From Pseudomonas putida (GTDB lineage: Bacteria > Pseudomonadota > Gammaproteobacteria > Pseudomonadales > Pseudomonadaceae), in NCBI RefSeq assembly GCF_028682475.1, contig NZ_JANHLE010000021.1, positions 36,546 to 100,545 on the forward strand: DNA of 64,000 nt, given 5' to 3'. Below the pieces are notes generated by a model. It was not told where the DNA came from. It saw nothing but the letters and a program-made list of their open reading frames with translations, and ran no database searches. The number at the start of each line of letters is the position of its first letter. Position 1 is the first letter of the stretch. Shown in pieces: positions 50,168 to 59,654 of this stretch. Both the position numbers and the translations under genes were made by a program.

Positions 50168-50878
50168 ATGACCTACAGCGAACCCGCGCGCGACCCGGCG
50201 CCGATGTCGCGGCCCACGGTCGTCGCCTACGCGATTGGCCTGCCATTGGCTTTGCTGGCATTGATCTTCCTGCCTGCCGGCAGTCTCGCTTGGCGACCCG
50301 GCTGGATCTTCCTTGGTGTGCTGATACTGGCTTTTGCGGTATCGGCGCTGGTACTCGCCCGGGTCAATCCGGTGATCTTTCGTGCGCGCAGCCGCTTTCA
50401 GGCCGGTACCAAACGCTGGGACAAAGCACTCCTGGCGGTCATCCTGCCGGCAATGGCTGCCGTCTTGCCTGTGGCAGCCCTTGATGCCGGGCGCTTTCAT
50501 CACACCTCGGTACCGGGCTGGCTGGTGCTGCTGGGCTATGCTGCGGTACTGCTGGGCATCGCCGTGACCGGATGGGCGCAGGCGGTCAATCCGTTTTTCG
50601 AGCCCGGGGTGCGCATCCAGTCGGAGCGCCATCAGCGGGTGATCGACAGCGGCCCGTATCGCTTCGTCCGTCATCCCGGCTATAGCGCAGCCCTCTGGCT
50701 TTTCTTCGGCATGGGGTTGGCGCTGGGCTCATTCTGGGCGCTGCTGCCTGGCGCAGTGGCAGCGGCACTTCTGGTTGTGCGGACAATTTGGGAAGACCAG
50801 TTGTTGCAGGCCGAACTGGAGGGTTATGTCGACTATGCCCAGCGCGTGCACTACAGACTGGTTCCCGGTATCTGGTGA
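50168..50878 (+). CDS. Isoprenylcysteine carboxyl methyltransferase-family membrane protein
   Basis: A 236-aa protein with five or more helices. The C-terminal half has the ICMT/PEMT SAM-binding motif GPYRFVRHPGY and, near the end, EDQLLQAELEGY followed by YAQRVHYRLVPGIW. Bacterial members methylate small or lipid substrates that are mostly unknown. AGGAG is 8 nt before the ATG. It is divergent from the GNAT gene and has no partner. Confidence 0.83.
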   Translation: MTYSEPARDPAPMSRPTVVAYAIGLPLALLALIFLPAGSLAWRPGWIFLGVLILAFAVSALVLARVNPVIFRARSRFQAGTKRWDKALLAVILPAMAAVLPVAALDAGRFHHTSVPGWLVLLGYAAVLLGIAVTGWAQAVNPFFEPGVRIQSERHQRVIDSGPYRFVRHPGYSAALWLFFGMGLALGSFWALLPGAVAAALLVVRTIWEDQLLQAELEGYVDYAQRVHYRLVPGIW

Positions 50879-50900
50879 TACAGCAAACGTGGACCGCCCC

Positions 50901-50964
50901 ATCGCCGGCAAGGCCAGCTCCCACACTGTGAACTGCCCCTGTGGGAGCTGGCCTTGCCGGCGAT
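50901..50964. repeat. REP pair, CCGGCAAGGCCAGCTCCC family
   Basis: ATCGCCGGCAAGGCCAGCTC (from 50901) and its inverse GTGGGAGCTGGCCTTGCCGG (50941) in opposed orientation, between the convergent methyltransferase-like and gamma-lyase genes. Same family as 23667-23753. Confidence 0.87.
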
Positions 50965-50980
50965 GAAGTCCCTGCGGTAT

Positions 50981-52156
50981 TCAGATACGCGCCAGCGCCT
51001 GGGCCAGGTCCGCGCGCAAGTCTTCGACGTCTTCCACCCCGACAGACAGGCGCACCAACGCATCACCGATACCCAGCTGCGCGCGGGTTTCGGCGGGGAT
51101 GCTGGCGTGGGTCATGATCGCCGGATGCTCGATCAGGCTTTCCACCCCGCCCAGGCTTTCGGCCAGGGCAAAGATGCGCACGCTTTCGAGAAAGCGCCGG
51201 GCGCCAGCCAGGTCGCTGTTGAGGTCCAGGGAAATCATCCCGCCAAAACCATGCATCTGCCGCCGTGCCAGACCGTGCTGAGGGTGCGAGACCAGCCCGG
51301 GATAATAGACCCGCGCCACCTGCGGCTGGCGCTCCAGCCAGTGCGCCAGCTCCAGGGCATTGCTGCAGTGACGCTCCATGCGCAAGGCCAGGGTCTTCAC
51401 CCCGCGCAAGGTGAGAAAAGCGTCGAACGGCCCGGCAATCGCCCCCACCGCATTCTGCAAAAAGCCCAGGCGCTCAGCCAGCTCGGGGTTGCCCACCACG
51501 GCGATCCCGCCAATCACGTCGGAATGGCCGTTGAGGTATTTGGTGGTCGAGTGCAGGACGATATCGAACCCCAACTCCAGCGGCCGCTGCACCCAGGGGC
51601 TGGCAAAGGTGTTGTCGGCGACACAGAGAATGCCGCGCTGCTGACAGATGTCAGCAACGGCAACCAGATCGGTAAGCCTGAGCAAGGGATTGCTGGGGGT
51701 CTCGACCCAGACCATGCTGGTGTCGTCTTCCAGTGCCGCTTCGAAAGCCTCAAGGTCGGTCAGATCGACAAAGCTGAAGCGATGCCCGGCGCTTTGCCGA
51801 CGGACCTTGTCAAACAGGCGAAAGGTACCGCCATACAGGTCATTGCCAGAAACGATGTGCGAGCCGGCTTCGAGCAGTTCAAGGACATTGGCGATGGTCG
51901 CCAGCCCCGAGGCAAACGCGAAGGCCTGGGTGCCCCCTTCAAGGTCCGCCACGCAACGCTCCAGGGCCCAGCGCGTGGGGTTGTGCGACCGCCCGTAGTC
52001 CAGGCCTTTGTGCACGCCGGGGCTTTGCTGGGCATAGGTGGAGTTGGCATAGATCGGCGGCATCAAGGCCCCGGTGGACGGGTCCGGGGTCTGTCCGGCA
52101 TGGATCACGCGAGTGGCGAAGGCGCGCGGCGCGGTGGTTTCGTCGGGCTGGCTCAT
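50981..52156 (-). CDS. Cystathionine gamma-lyase-type PLP enzyme
   Basis: A 391-aa member of the Cys/Met metabolism PLP family. PLP-lysine K206 lies in LHSTTKYLNGHSD, with SGLATIANVLELL and ETPSNPLL typical. Cystathionine gamma-lyase and gamma-synthase are hard to tell apart by sequence. The direct overlap (ATGA) with a cystathionine beta-synthase gene indicates the reverse transsulfuration role: cystathionine to cysteine, 2-oxobutyrate and NH3. Confidence 0.87.
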   Translation of the reverse strand: MSQPDETTAPRAFATRVIHAGQTPDPSTGALMPPIYANSTYAQQSPGVHKGLDYGRSHNPTRWALERCVADLEGGTQAFAFASGLATIANVLELLEAGSHIVSGNDLYGGTFRLFDKVRRQSAGHRFSFVDLTDLEAFEAALEDDTSMVWVETPSNPLLRLTDLVAVADICQQRGILCVADNTFASPWVQRPLELGFDIVLHSTTKYLNGHSDVIGGIAVVGNPELAERLGFLQNAVGAIAGPFDAFLTLRGVKTLALRMERHCSNALELAHWLERQPQVARVYYPGLVSHPQHGLARRQMHGFGGMISLDLNSDLAGARRFLESVRIFALAESLGGVESLIEHPAIMTHASIPAETRAQLGIGDALVRLSVGVEDVEDLRADLAQALARI

Positions 52157-53529
52157 GGCAAGGACCTGCGCAGGTGGTTGAGCATGTCGACACGGGTAAT
52201 CAGGCCATAGAAGCCCGAGGCATCGGCGATGATCGCCACCAACCCACGGTCGAGTTCCGCTTGCAGTGTAGTCAGGCTGGCACTCGGCGGCAGGGTTTGC
52301 AGCTTGTCGGTCATGGCGCTGGCAACCGGCAGGCGAAAGTGCGTGGGGTCGGCGTGCATGCCGACGAGGATATCCGACTCGTCGATCACCCCGACCAGCC
52401 GCTGGCCGTCTTCCAGTACCGGCAGTTGCGAGACATCGGCCAGGCGCATGCGCTGGAAGGCGGTGAGCAAGGTGTCGCCAGGGCCGACGCTGATCACCCG
52501 GCCATCCTCGAAACGCCGGGCGATGAGGTCGCGCAAATCACCATAGTGCTTGAGCTGCAGCAGGCCCTGGTCGGTCATCCACTGATCGTTGTACACCTTC
52601 GACAGATAACGGGTGCCGGTGTCGCAGACAAAGCTGACCACCCGTTTCGCTTCGGTCTGTTCGCGGCAATAGCGCAACGCCGCAGCCAGCAAGGTACCGG
52701 TCGAGGAGCCGCCGAGAATGCCTTCAGCACGCAGCAGCTGGCGGGCATGGTCGAAGCTGTCCTCATCGCTGATCGAATAGGCCTGGCGCACGCTGGATAA
52801 ATCCGCGATGGAGGGCACGAAATCCTCGCCGATACCTTCCACCGCCCAGGAACCGGGGGTGCCCAGGGCACCGCTGCGGCTGTACTCGGCCATCACCGAG
52901 CCGACCGGATCGGCCAGCACCATCGCCAGGTCCGGTTGCACCCGGCGAAAGAAGCGGGTCAGGCCGGTCAAGGTGCCGGCCGAGCCGACACCGACCACGA
53001 TGGCGTCCACGTCATGGTGCATCTGCGCCCAGATTTCCGGTGCCGTGCTGCACTCGTGGGCCAGCGGGTTGGCCGGGTTGTTGAACTGATCGGCGAAGAA
53101 CGCCTCAGGAATTTCCGTGGTCAGCCGCGCCGCCACGTCCTGGTAATACTCCGGATGCCCCTTGCCGACATCGGAGCGGGTGATATGCACCTCGGCGCCC
53201 ATCGCCTTGAGGTGCAGGACCTTCTCGGTGGACATCTTGTCCGGCACCACCAGCACCACCCGATAGCCCTTGGCCCGGCCGACCAGCGCCAGACCCAGGC
53301 CGGTATTGCCCGCAGTGGCTTCAACGATGGTGCCACCGGGACGCAGGCGGCCATCGCGCTCGGCCGCATCGATCATCGCCAGACCAATGCGGTCCTTGAT
53401 CGAGCCACCGGGATTTTGCGATTCGAGTTTGAGGAACAAGGTACAGGGGCCGGTATCGAAACGGCTGACGCGGACCAGCGGCGTGTTGCCGATCAGTTCG
53501 AGTACGGCTGGGCGGGAATCGTTAGGCAT
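52153..53529 (-). CDS. Cystathionine beta-synthase (PLP domain plus CBS pair)
   Basis: A 458-aa enzyme. The N-terminal PLP domain begins LELIGNTPLVRV and has the lysine K45 in GGSIKDRIG; EATAGNTGLGLA binds substrate. C-terminal tandem CBS domains (about 340-455) carry ISVGPGDTLLTAFQRM and the LVGVIDESDILV strand; they may bind an adenosyl ligand. It condenses homocysteine with serine to cystathionine. The start MPNDSR at 53529 follows GAGG. Together with the gamma-lyase it forms a two-gene methionine-to-cysteine operon. Confidence 0.9.
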   Translation of the reverse strand: MPNDSRPAVLELIGNTPLVRVSRFDTGPCTLFLKLESQNPGGSIKDRIGLAMIDAAERDGRLRPGGTIVEATAGNTGLGLALVGRAKGYRVVLVVPDKMSTEKVLHLKAMGAEVHITRSDVGKGHPEYYQDVAARLTTEIPEAFFADQFNNPANPLAHECSTAPEIWAQMHHDVDAIVVGVGSAGTLTGLTRFFRRVQPDLAMVLADPVGSVMAEYSRSGALGTPGSWAVEGIGEDFVPSIADLSSVRQAYSISDEDSFDHARQLLRAEGILGGSSTGTLLAAALRYCREQTEAKRVVSFVCDTGTRYLSKVYNDQWMTDQGLLQLKHYGDLRDLIARRFEDGRVISVGPGDTLLTAFQRMRLADVSQLPVLEDGQRLVGVIDESDILVGMHADPTHFRLPVASAMTDKLQTLPPSASLTTLQAELDRGLVAIIADASGFYGLITRVDMLNHLRRSLP

Positions 53530-53667
53530 AGGCTCACCTCGCAGCGGCAGTGGGTGCGGGTTGAACAGCGGCCTATGGTCCAACCCGGGCGGCGCCTCGT
53601 TTGGACCATAGGCGCGCTTGACGCTCACCGCAACCGTTCACGGCCAGCCGGTAGTTTGCTCCGCTTG

Positions 53668-54027
53668 TCAGGCTCCGCCGCGAAAACAAGAGACGCCCCA
53701 GGCCGTCAGTTTGAACGGCAAGTGGTAATGCTGGCCCGGGTCGGCCACACCGAAGCGGTAGACCAGTTCATCGAGAAACGGCAGCACTGGCAGGGCCGTG
53801 CCTTGAGCACGATAGAAATCGGCCACCTGCAGGCTGACTTCATAGACTCCGGCGCTGCAGCGTGCGGCCTGGCCGTCCAGCTCTGCCAGCAAACCGTTGC
53901 TGGCGATGCGCCCGTGGCAGATCAGCTCGCGCAACCCACCCTCCAGACGCACCAGTCGCACCTCCAGACCTTGCGCCACACAGCCGCTGGCAACATCGAC
54001 GATATGAATGGAAATGCCTGCACTCAT
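53668..54027 (-). CDS. uraH: 5-hydroxyisourate hydrolase (transthyretin-like)
   Basis: A 119-aa periplasmic-or-cytosolic transthyretin-related enzyme of purine catabolism. The N-terminal SIHIVDVASGCVAQGLEV contains the catalytic His, the YHLPFKLTAWG strand is typical, and the C-terminal signature is SCFRGGA in place of the usual SYRGS. Overlaps the deaminase stop by 4 nt. No signal peptide is seen, so cytoplasmic. It opens 5-hydroxyisourate to OHCU in the urate route. Confidence 0.9.
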   Translation of the reverse strand: MSAGISIHIVDVASGCVAQGLEVRLVRLEGGLRELICHGRIASNGLLAELDGQAARCSAGVYEVSLQVADFYRAQGTALPVLPFLDELVYRFGVADPGQHYHLPFKLTAWGVSCFRGGA

Positions 54028-54533
54028 GACCAGAAGCCCTTGTGCGGTTCAGCCGCCTCCGCTTCAAGCATCGGGCCGAGGACACTGACCTGGCGTTGCC
54101 CGCGGGCAAACACTTCGCGGCATGGCAGCGAGAACGTCGGGTTTTCCGGATGATCGCCAGTCAGCCCCAGTAGCGCATGTTCAGACAAGGCATACACCAC
54201 CCGGCCGATACCGGTCCAGTACACGGCGCCGGCGCACATGCAGCAGGGTTCGGCGCTGGTGTACAAGGTGCAATCGGCCAACGCCTCCGGGCTCAGGCAC
54301 TTGGCTGCCTGGGCGGCGGCGACCAGTTCGGCATGCTGGGTCGGATCACCTTCAGGTGGCATCGAGTTGTTGCCGGCCTGGGCAATCACCTGACCATTAC
54401 GGTCCGCCACCAGCGCGGCAAAGGGATGGCGGCCGCGTTGCCGGGACTGCTCGGACAGCTCAATGGTACGGCGCAGCAGTTCAAGGTCCAGCGCGCTGAC
54501 GCCAGCGGGGGTGAGGTTGGTAAAGCTGGTCAT
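54024..54533 (-). CDS. Guanine/nucleoside deaminase of the cytidine-deaminase fold
   Basis: A 169-aa zinc deaminase with HAE (67-69, QHAELVAAA) and PCxxC (97-100, SAEPCCMCAGAVYW). The length and CCMC match bacterial GuaD-type guanine deaminases, although adenosine- or other base-specific members look alike. Neighbours encoding a purine-type permease and HIU hydrolase support guanine to xanthine in a purine degradation operon. Confidence 0.84.
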   Translation of the reverse strand: MTSFTNLTPAGVSALDLELLRRTIELSEQSRQRGRHPFAALVADRNGQVIAQAGNNSMPPEGDPTQHAELVAAAQAAKCLSPEALADCTLYTSAEPCCMCAGAVYWTGIGRVVYALSEHALLGLTGDHPENPTFSLPCREVFARGQRQVSVLGPMLEAEAAEPHKGFWS

Positions 54534-54566
54534 GGGAAACTCCTTGGCAGTGATAAAGGGAATGCG

Positions 54567-55904
54567 TCAGTCAGCCAGTCCGGCGTCGCTGGCGAGCGTC
54601 TCGGTTGGCTGTTTTTCGTTGTTGAGCAGGACGTTGAGGACAATGGCCGTGATCGCGCCGAGGAAGATGCCGCTTTCGAGCACCAGCTTGAGTGCGCCAT
54701 TGGCGTGTTCGAACAACGCCGGGAAGGACATCGGCAACACCCCGACGCTGACCGACACCGCGACGATGATGCCGTTGCGTGTGCCTTCAAATCGGACCCG
54801 GGAAAGCTCCTGGATACCGGCAACCGTGGTCATGCCGAACATGACGATGGCGCACCCACCGAGCACCGGCGTCGGCACTGCGGCAATCAACGCGCCCAGC
54901 TTGGGAAACAGGCCCATCAACACCATGATCGCGCCGGCTGCGGCCACCACGAAGCGGCTCTTGATGTTGGAAAGCGCAATTAGGCCAGTGTTCTGGGTGA
55001 AGGCGTTGTAGGGGAAACTGTTGAACAGCCCGCCGAGCATGGTCGACAGACCGTCAGCACGAAAGGCATTGCCGAGGGTCTGCTGGGTGGTCGGTTTACC
55101 GGTCAGTTTGCCGATGGCCAGGCAATTGCCAGTGGTCTCGGCCATGATCACCAGCATCGCCAGGGTCATCACCAGGATCGGCATCAGCGAAAACTCAGGC
55201 ATACCAAAGGCCATCGGCGGGCTCAGTTCGAACCAGGCCGCTTCCCCCACCCGGCTGAAGTTGGTCATGCCGAAGGCGGCGGCAATCAGACTGCCGACGA
55301 ACAGGCCGATGAGCACACTGAGGTTGCCGATAAAGCCGGAGAAACGCGCATAGATCACCAGCGTCACCGCCACCGTGGCCAGGCCCAGCAGCAGGTTGGC
55401 CGGCTTGCCGAAATCATCCGCGCCCGGGTTGCCCCCACCCAGCCAGATCGCCGCAGCCGGCATCAGCGAGATGCCGATGATGGTGATCAGGCTGCCGATC
55501 ACGACCGGCGGAAAAAACCGCAGCAGACGGCTGAACACCGGCGCCAGGGCGATGGTGATCGCACCCGCGGCGATCACCGCACCAAAGATCTGGCTGAGGC
55601 CGAACTCCTTGCCGATCATGATCATCGGCGCCAGGGCGATGAACGAGCAGCCCTGGATCATCGGCAAGCGCGCGCCGAACTTCCAGAAACCCAGGGTCTG
55701 GATCAGGGTGGCGATGCCGGACGTCAGCAGGTTGGCATTGATCAGCATGACGATCTGCGCCGAGGTCAAACCCAGGGCGCTGCCAAGAATCAAGGGAACC
55801 GCTACGGCGCCGGCATACATCACCAGTACATGTTGCAGGCCGAAAGTGAACAACTGGCGCAATGGCAGGACTTCGTCCACCGGATGAACCCGTTTTATGC
55901 TCAT
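54567..55904 (-). CDS. NCS2-family purine (xanthine/urate) permease
   Basis: A 445-aa inner-membrane transporter with 14 predicted helices. NCS2 landmarks are FGLQHVLVMYAGAVAVPLIL, the AETTGNCLAIGK region and the QNTGLIALSNIKSR segment corresponding to the NAT signature. Closest in style to XanQ/UacT. First gene of the operon with the deaminase and HIU hydrolase, divergent from a LysR gene. Substrate likely urate or xanthine. Confidence 0.9.
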   Translation of the reverse strand: MSIKRVHPVDEVLPLRQLFTFGLQHVLVMYAGAVAVPLILGSALGLTSAQIVMLINANLLTSGIATLIQTLGFWKFGARLPMIQGCSFIALAPMIMIGKEFGLSQIFGAVIAAGAITIALAPVFSRLLRFFPPVVIGSLITIIGISLMPAAAIWLGGGNPGADDFGKPANLLLGLATVAVTLVIYARFSGFIGNLSVLIGLFVGSLIAAAFGMTNFSRVGEAAWFELSPPMAFGMPEFSLMPILVMTLAMLVIMAETTGNCLAIGKLTGKPTTQQTLGNAFRADGLSTMLGGLFNSFPYNAFTQNTGLIALSNIKSRFVVAAAGAIMVLMGLFPKLGALIAAVPTPVLGGCAIVMFGMTTVAGIQELSRVRFEGTRNGIIVAVSVSVGVLPMSFPALFEHANGALKLVLESGIFLGAITAIVLNVLLNNEKQPTETLASDAGLAD

Positions 55905-56107
55905 GTCGCGTGTCTCCTGAAGGTGCAGCTTTTATTGTTGTTAAGGCTGGCCGGCACAGGAATGCTTGACCCGCGCTGATAGTTACCCGGCTCAAGCGAT
56001 GGAACAAGTTAGTAGCTATCGTTTTGATCGATGGATGAAACCTTGCGTAGCGGGCGTCGGCAGGCGAGGATTGGCCCGCACCCTCCCCCGCCCAAGGAGC
56101 CGTCACC

Positions 56108-57022
56108 TTGCGTTTCTCACTGGATCAGCTGTCGATGTTCGTCGAGGCGGTGAAAACCGGCTCGTTTTCCGCAGCCGGGCGCAAGCTGGGTAAAACCCAA
56201 TCGACCATCAGCGCCGCCATTGCCAACCTGGAAACCGACCTTGGGGTGGAGTTGTTCGACCGCTCCAGCCGCAACCCGGTGCTGACCGCCAGCGGCCAGA
56301 AGATGCTGGTACAAGCCGAGGCCATACTGGAGCGCTGCCTGACCCTGGAGGCGCATGCCGATTGCCTGAGTGAAGTGATCGAACCCAGCCTGACCCTGGC
56401 CATCGAAACGCCCTACGGCCCGCTGTTACCCGTGCTCAAAGCGTTCGAGCAGACCTTTCCCTATGTCGACCTGGTGATTCGTCACCCGGTGCATGGCGAC
56501 GTCAGTGAACTGGTGGCCAAAGGCGAAGCGGTGCTGGGCGTGGCCTTTTCACAACCGGGGTATGTGCAGGAACTGGCGTTCCAGCAGTTGGGCAAGCTGA
56601 TCATGCTGCATGTGTGTCATCCGCAGCATCCCTTGGCGCACATTGCCAACCTGAACTTCGATGACCTGCATGTGCATCGGCGCCTGGCGTTCAGCGCCCA
56701 TGCCAGCAAGCTGCCGAGCAGCGAATACCTGCGCTCAACCCAGGTGTGGCAGGCCGAAAGCTACCTGGCATTGCTGGAAATGGTCCGTGCCGGCCTCGGC
56801 TGGGCCACGCTGCCGCGCCAGTTGATCAAGCGCGAACTGGCCAGCGGCGAACTGGTGGAGCTGCAGCTTTCGGCCTACCCGTACACTGACTGGCAGGTGG
56901 GCGTCGACCTGCTGTGGTCCCGGCAACGGCGCCTGGGCAAGGCCGAACGCTGGCTCAAGGAGCACTTGCAGGCCAACAAGGTGTTCGAGCTGGACCGCAA
57001 GGGGCAGACCACCACCTTGTGA
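56108..57022 (+). CDS. LysR-type regulator, divergent from the purine operon
   Basis: A 304-aa LysR protein: N-terminal HTH (LSMFVEAVKTGSFSAAGRKLG, QSTISAAIANLETDLGVELF) and effector domain. It starts with TTG 56108, with AAGGAG 8 nt upstream. The 203-nt intergenic region is shared with the permease gene, so the operon is the likely target, with a purine intermediate as inducer. No binding site assigned. Confidence 0.87.
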   Translation: MRFSLDQLSMFVEAVKTGSFSAAGRKLGKTQSTISAAIANLETDLGVELFDRSSRNPVLTASGQKMLVQAEAILERCLTLEAHADCLSEVIEPSLTLAIETPYGPLLPVLKAFEQTFPYVDLVIRHPVHGDVSELVAKGEAVLGVAFSQPGYVQELAFQQLGKLIMLHVCHPQHPLAHIANLNFDDLHVHRRLAFSAHASKLPSSEYLRSTQVWQAESYLALLEMVRAGLGWATLPRQLIKRELASGELVELQLSAYPYTDWQVGVDLLWSRQRRLGKAERWLKEHLQANKVFELDRKGQTTTL

Positions 57023-57061
57023 AGGTGATGTCTGCCCTGCCCGCCTGTGATGCTGTCCTGA

Positions 57062-59575
57062 TCAGTAAGTACCGCGCAGGGTCAGCATGAAGTTGCGCGG
57101 GTCGCCATAGTAGTTGCCATAGGTCGAGGTGCCGACGGTCTGGTAGTACTTTTTGTCGAACAGGTTGTTGCCGTTGAGGGTGAGGTCCCAGTGTTCGTCG
57201 AGCTTGTAGTCCACCAACGCACTCCAGGTGGCATAACCGCCCTGGCTGAAGTCGAACGGCACGTTGCTCTGCGCCACGCTGGCATCAGCGTTGAAGCGCG
57301 TGGCGGTGCCTGACACATAGGTCGCACTCTGTACCTGCACGCCACCGCCGACCTTGAAGTCCTGCAGCACCCCCGGCAAGCGGTAGGTGGTATAGAGTTT
57401 GAACAGGTGCTTGGGCATGACCGTGCTCAGCGGCGTGTCGGCACTGCGATTGCGGTTGAGGTTGAAGGTGTAGCCACCGATCAAGGTCCAGTCCGGCATC
57501 AGCTCACCCGAGGCCTCGATGTCCACCCCCTTGCTGACCACCTTGCCATTGCTCAGGTAACAGCAGCTGCCGGCAAACAGGTTGCTGCTGTCGGTATAGC
57601 CTGGGTCCCTGACCGCTTCGTCTTCACGGGTGGTGTAGTACAGGGCGATGTTGGTGTTCAACGCGCCGTCGAACAATTCGCCTTTCAGACCGGTTTCGTA
57701 GGTCTTGCCAGTCATCGGTTCAAGCGGGCTGCCCGGCTGTGGTCCGGAAAGCTTGTTGGACTGTGGCTTGTAGATTTCCGAGTAGCTGGCGTAGGCCGAC
57801 CACTCTTCACTCAGGTCATAGACGATGCCACCGAAGGGCGTGACTTTGGTGCCGATGCGTTGGTCGACGTCGGACACCGGTGTCCACTGGGTACCGCTGC
57901 GGGTCTGGTAGGTCTGGTTGAAGTGATAGCGCTGGGCCCGTGCGCCGAGGATCAGGTGCAACGGCTCGGCCAACTGCAGCCGCAGGCTGGAATACAGGCC
58001 GTACTGGCGCTGGGCGTTGGGGTTGTAGTCGCGGCTGTAATCGGTGTGGTTGGCCGGTTCGTCCCATGGCGTGGCGTCCGGGTCGAAGACATCCACCGGG
58101 CCGCGTGCCCCCGGATGCGGCGCGGTGCCCAACCAGCGGCTGTCGATGCGCTGATAGTCAGCCCCGAGTACCAGCTGATGATCCAGTCCGAAAGCCTGGA
58201 AGTTGCCGGCCAGGTTGACGTCGTACAGGTGCTGCTCGTTTTCCTGTCGGCTCTGGGTGCCGTACCAGACCACACCCGTGTGGGTGTTGGGGTCTACTGC
58301 GTTGAGGGTGGAGGCCGTCTTGAACCAGGAGACATCCCAGATGTTGGTGTACGACAGGTTGAGCTTCCAGTCGTCATTGAAGCGATGGTCGTACTTGGCA
58401 AAATACTCGCGCGCCGTGGTGTCGGCGAACGCCCAGTTCTGGGTCAGGCCGGTGTGGCGCGGCAGGCCGAGGTCGGCACCGTTGCTGTAACGCGGCACCG
58501 AACTTTGCGTGCCGTTTTCATGCGACTTGTTGTAGCGCACCCCGAAAGTGAGCATGTCGTCGTCAGTCACGTCGGCTTCCATTACCCCGTACACCAAGGG
58601 CTTTTCCGTGCTGCGCTTGTCGACGAAGTACTGGCGATCGGTATTGGCCACCACCAGCCGCCCACGCAGCCGCCCGTCCCAGCCCATCGGCCCGGTGATG
58701 TCCAGTTCCTGCCGGTAGTTGTCCCAGCTGCCGGCGCTCAGGCTCAGCTTCAGCTGGTTGTAAGCCATTGGCCGTTTGCGCACCAGGTTGATGATGCCAC
58801 CCGGGTCGCCCGAGCCGCCGAACAACGCGCCGGAGCCGCGCAGCACCTCAACGTGGTCGAACTCGGCGAGGTCGAAAATGTTCGAGGAGTAGAACGACCC
58901 CATCGCCGTGCCCAGCGCCTGAGGCGCGGCGCCATCGATCTGCAGGTTCTGGATGGAGAAGCCGCGCGAGATGAAATCCTGGATACGGAAGGTGGTGCTC
59001 TGGGTAATCACCCCGGGCGTGACCTTCATCGCTTCGTTGATGTCGGTCAGTTGCTGGTCTTCGATCAGCTGGCGGGTGATCACCGCCACCGACTGTGGCG
59101 TTTCACGCAGGCTGGTCGGCGATTTCGAGCCGACACTGATCAGGCCCGGCGCGTAGCTGCCGGTGTTCTCGGTGCTCTCGCCCATGCCCTGACCGGCAAC
59201 GGTCGTCACACCCAGCTCCAGGGCTTGACCGGTTTGCGCATCGGCAACCGGCAGCAGCACATAACCACTGTCGCTGTGGCTGATGCGAAACCCGCTGCCG
59301 TCGAGCAACCTGGCAAAACCATCCTCCACCGTGTAGTTGCCTACCAGGCCCTGGCTACTACGCCCTGCCAGTTCATCAGCCTGGAACACCAGGGCGACAC
59401 CCGCCTGCTGGGCGAAGCGGTTGAGGGTGCTGCTCAGCGATCCGGCCGGGATATCGTAGCGCTGCTGGGTCTGGGCCACGGCCAGTTGCGGTGAGGCCAC
59501 GGCAACACCGGCACACGCCAGGTGGATGCACAGCGCAATGGGGCTCAAGGCCTGCGAGTCAGCAAATCGACGCAT
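57062..59575 (-). CDS. TonB-dependent siderophore receptor with signalling (STN) domain
   Basis: An 837-aa outer-membrane receptor. After a signal peptide, the STN domain (about 38-105, PAGSLSSTLNRFAQQAGVAL) contacts the anti-sigma factor. Plug domain follows (TSLRETPQSVAVITRQLIED, LRGSGALFGGSGDPGGIINLVRK), then a 22-strand barrel ending LRGTY with a terminal aromatic. The architecture is FpvA/FecA/FoxA-like; the ligand is unknown. Encoded 79 nt after the FecR gene, as in cell-surface signalling triads. Confidence 0.92.
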   Translation of the reverse strand: MRRFADSQALSPIALCIHLACAGVAVASPQLAVAQTQQRYDIPAGSLSSTLNRFAQQAGVALVFQADELAGRSSQGLVGNYTVEDGFARLLDGSGFRISHSDSGYVLLPVADAQTGQALELGVTTVAGQGMGESTENTGSYAPGLISVGSKSPTSLRETPQSVAVITRQLIEDQQLTDINEAMKVTPGVITQSTTFRIQDFISRGFSIQNLQIDGAAPQALGTAMGSFYSSNIFDLAEFDHVEVLRGSGALFGGSGDPGGIINLVRKRPMAYNQLKLSLSAGSWDNYRQELDITGPMGWDGRLRGRLVVANTDRQYFVDKRSTEKPLVYGVMEADVTDDDMLTFGVRYNKSHENGTQSSVPRYSNGADLGLPRHTGLTQNWAFADTTAREYFAKYDHRFNDDWKLNLSYTNIWDVSWFKTASTLNAVDPNTHTGVVWYGTQSRQENEQHLYDVNLAGNFQAFGLDHQLVLGADYQRIDSRWLGTAPHPGARGPVDVFDPDATPWDEPANHTDYSRDYNPNAQRQYGLYSSLRLQLAEPLHLILGARAQRYHFNQTYQTRSGTQWTPVSDVDQRIGTKVTPFGGIVYDLSEEWSAYASYSEIYKPQSNKLSGPQPGSPLEPMTGKTYETGLKGELFDGALNTNIALYYTTREDEAVRDPGYTDSSNLFAGSCCYLSNGKVVSKGVDIEASGELMPDWTLIGGYTFNLNRNRSADTPLSTVMPKHLFKLYTTYRLPGVLQDFKVGGGVQVQSATYVSGTATRFNADASVAQSNVPFDFSQGGYATWSALVDYKLDEHWDLTLNGNNLFDKKYYQTVGTSTYGNYYGDPRNFMLTLRGTY

Positions 59576-59654
59576 GGGAAAACGGCTCCTGTTTTAATCA
59601 TGTTGGCCTCTTGCTTGACGGGCCACGCTGACAATGCGGAACCATTGGGAATGA

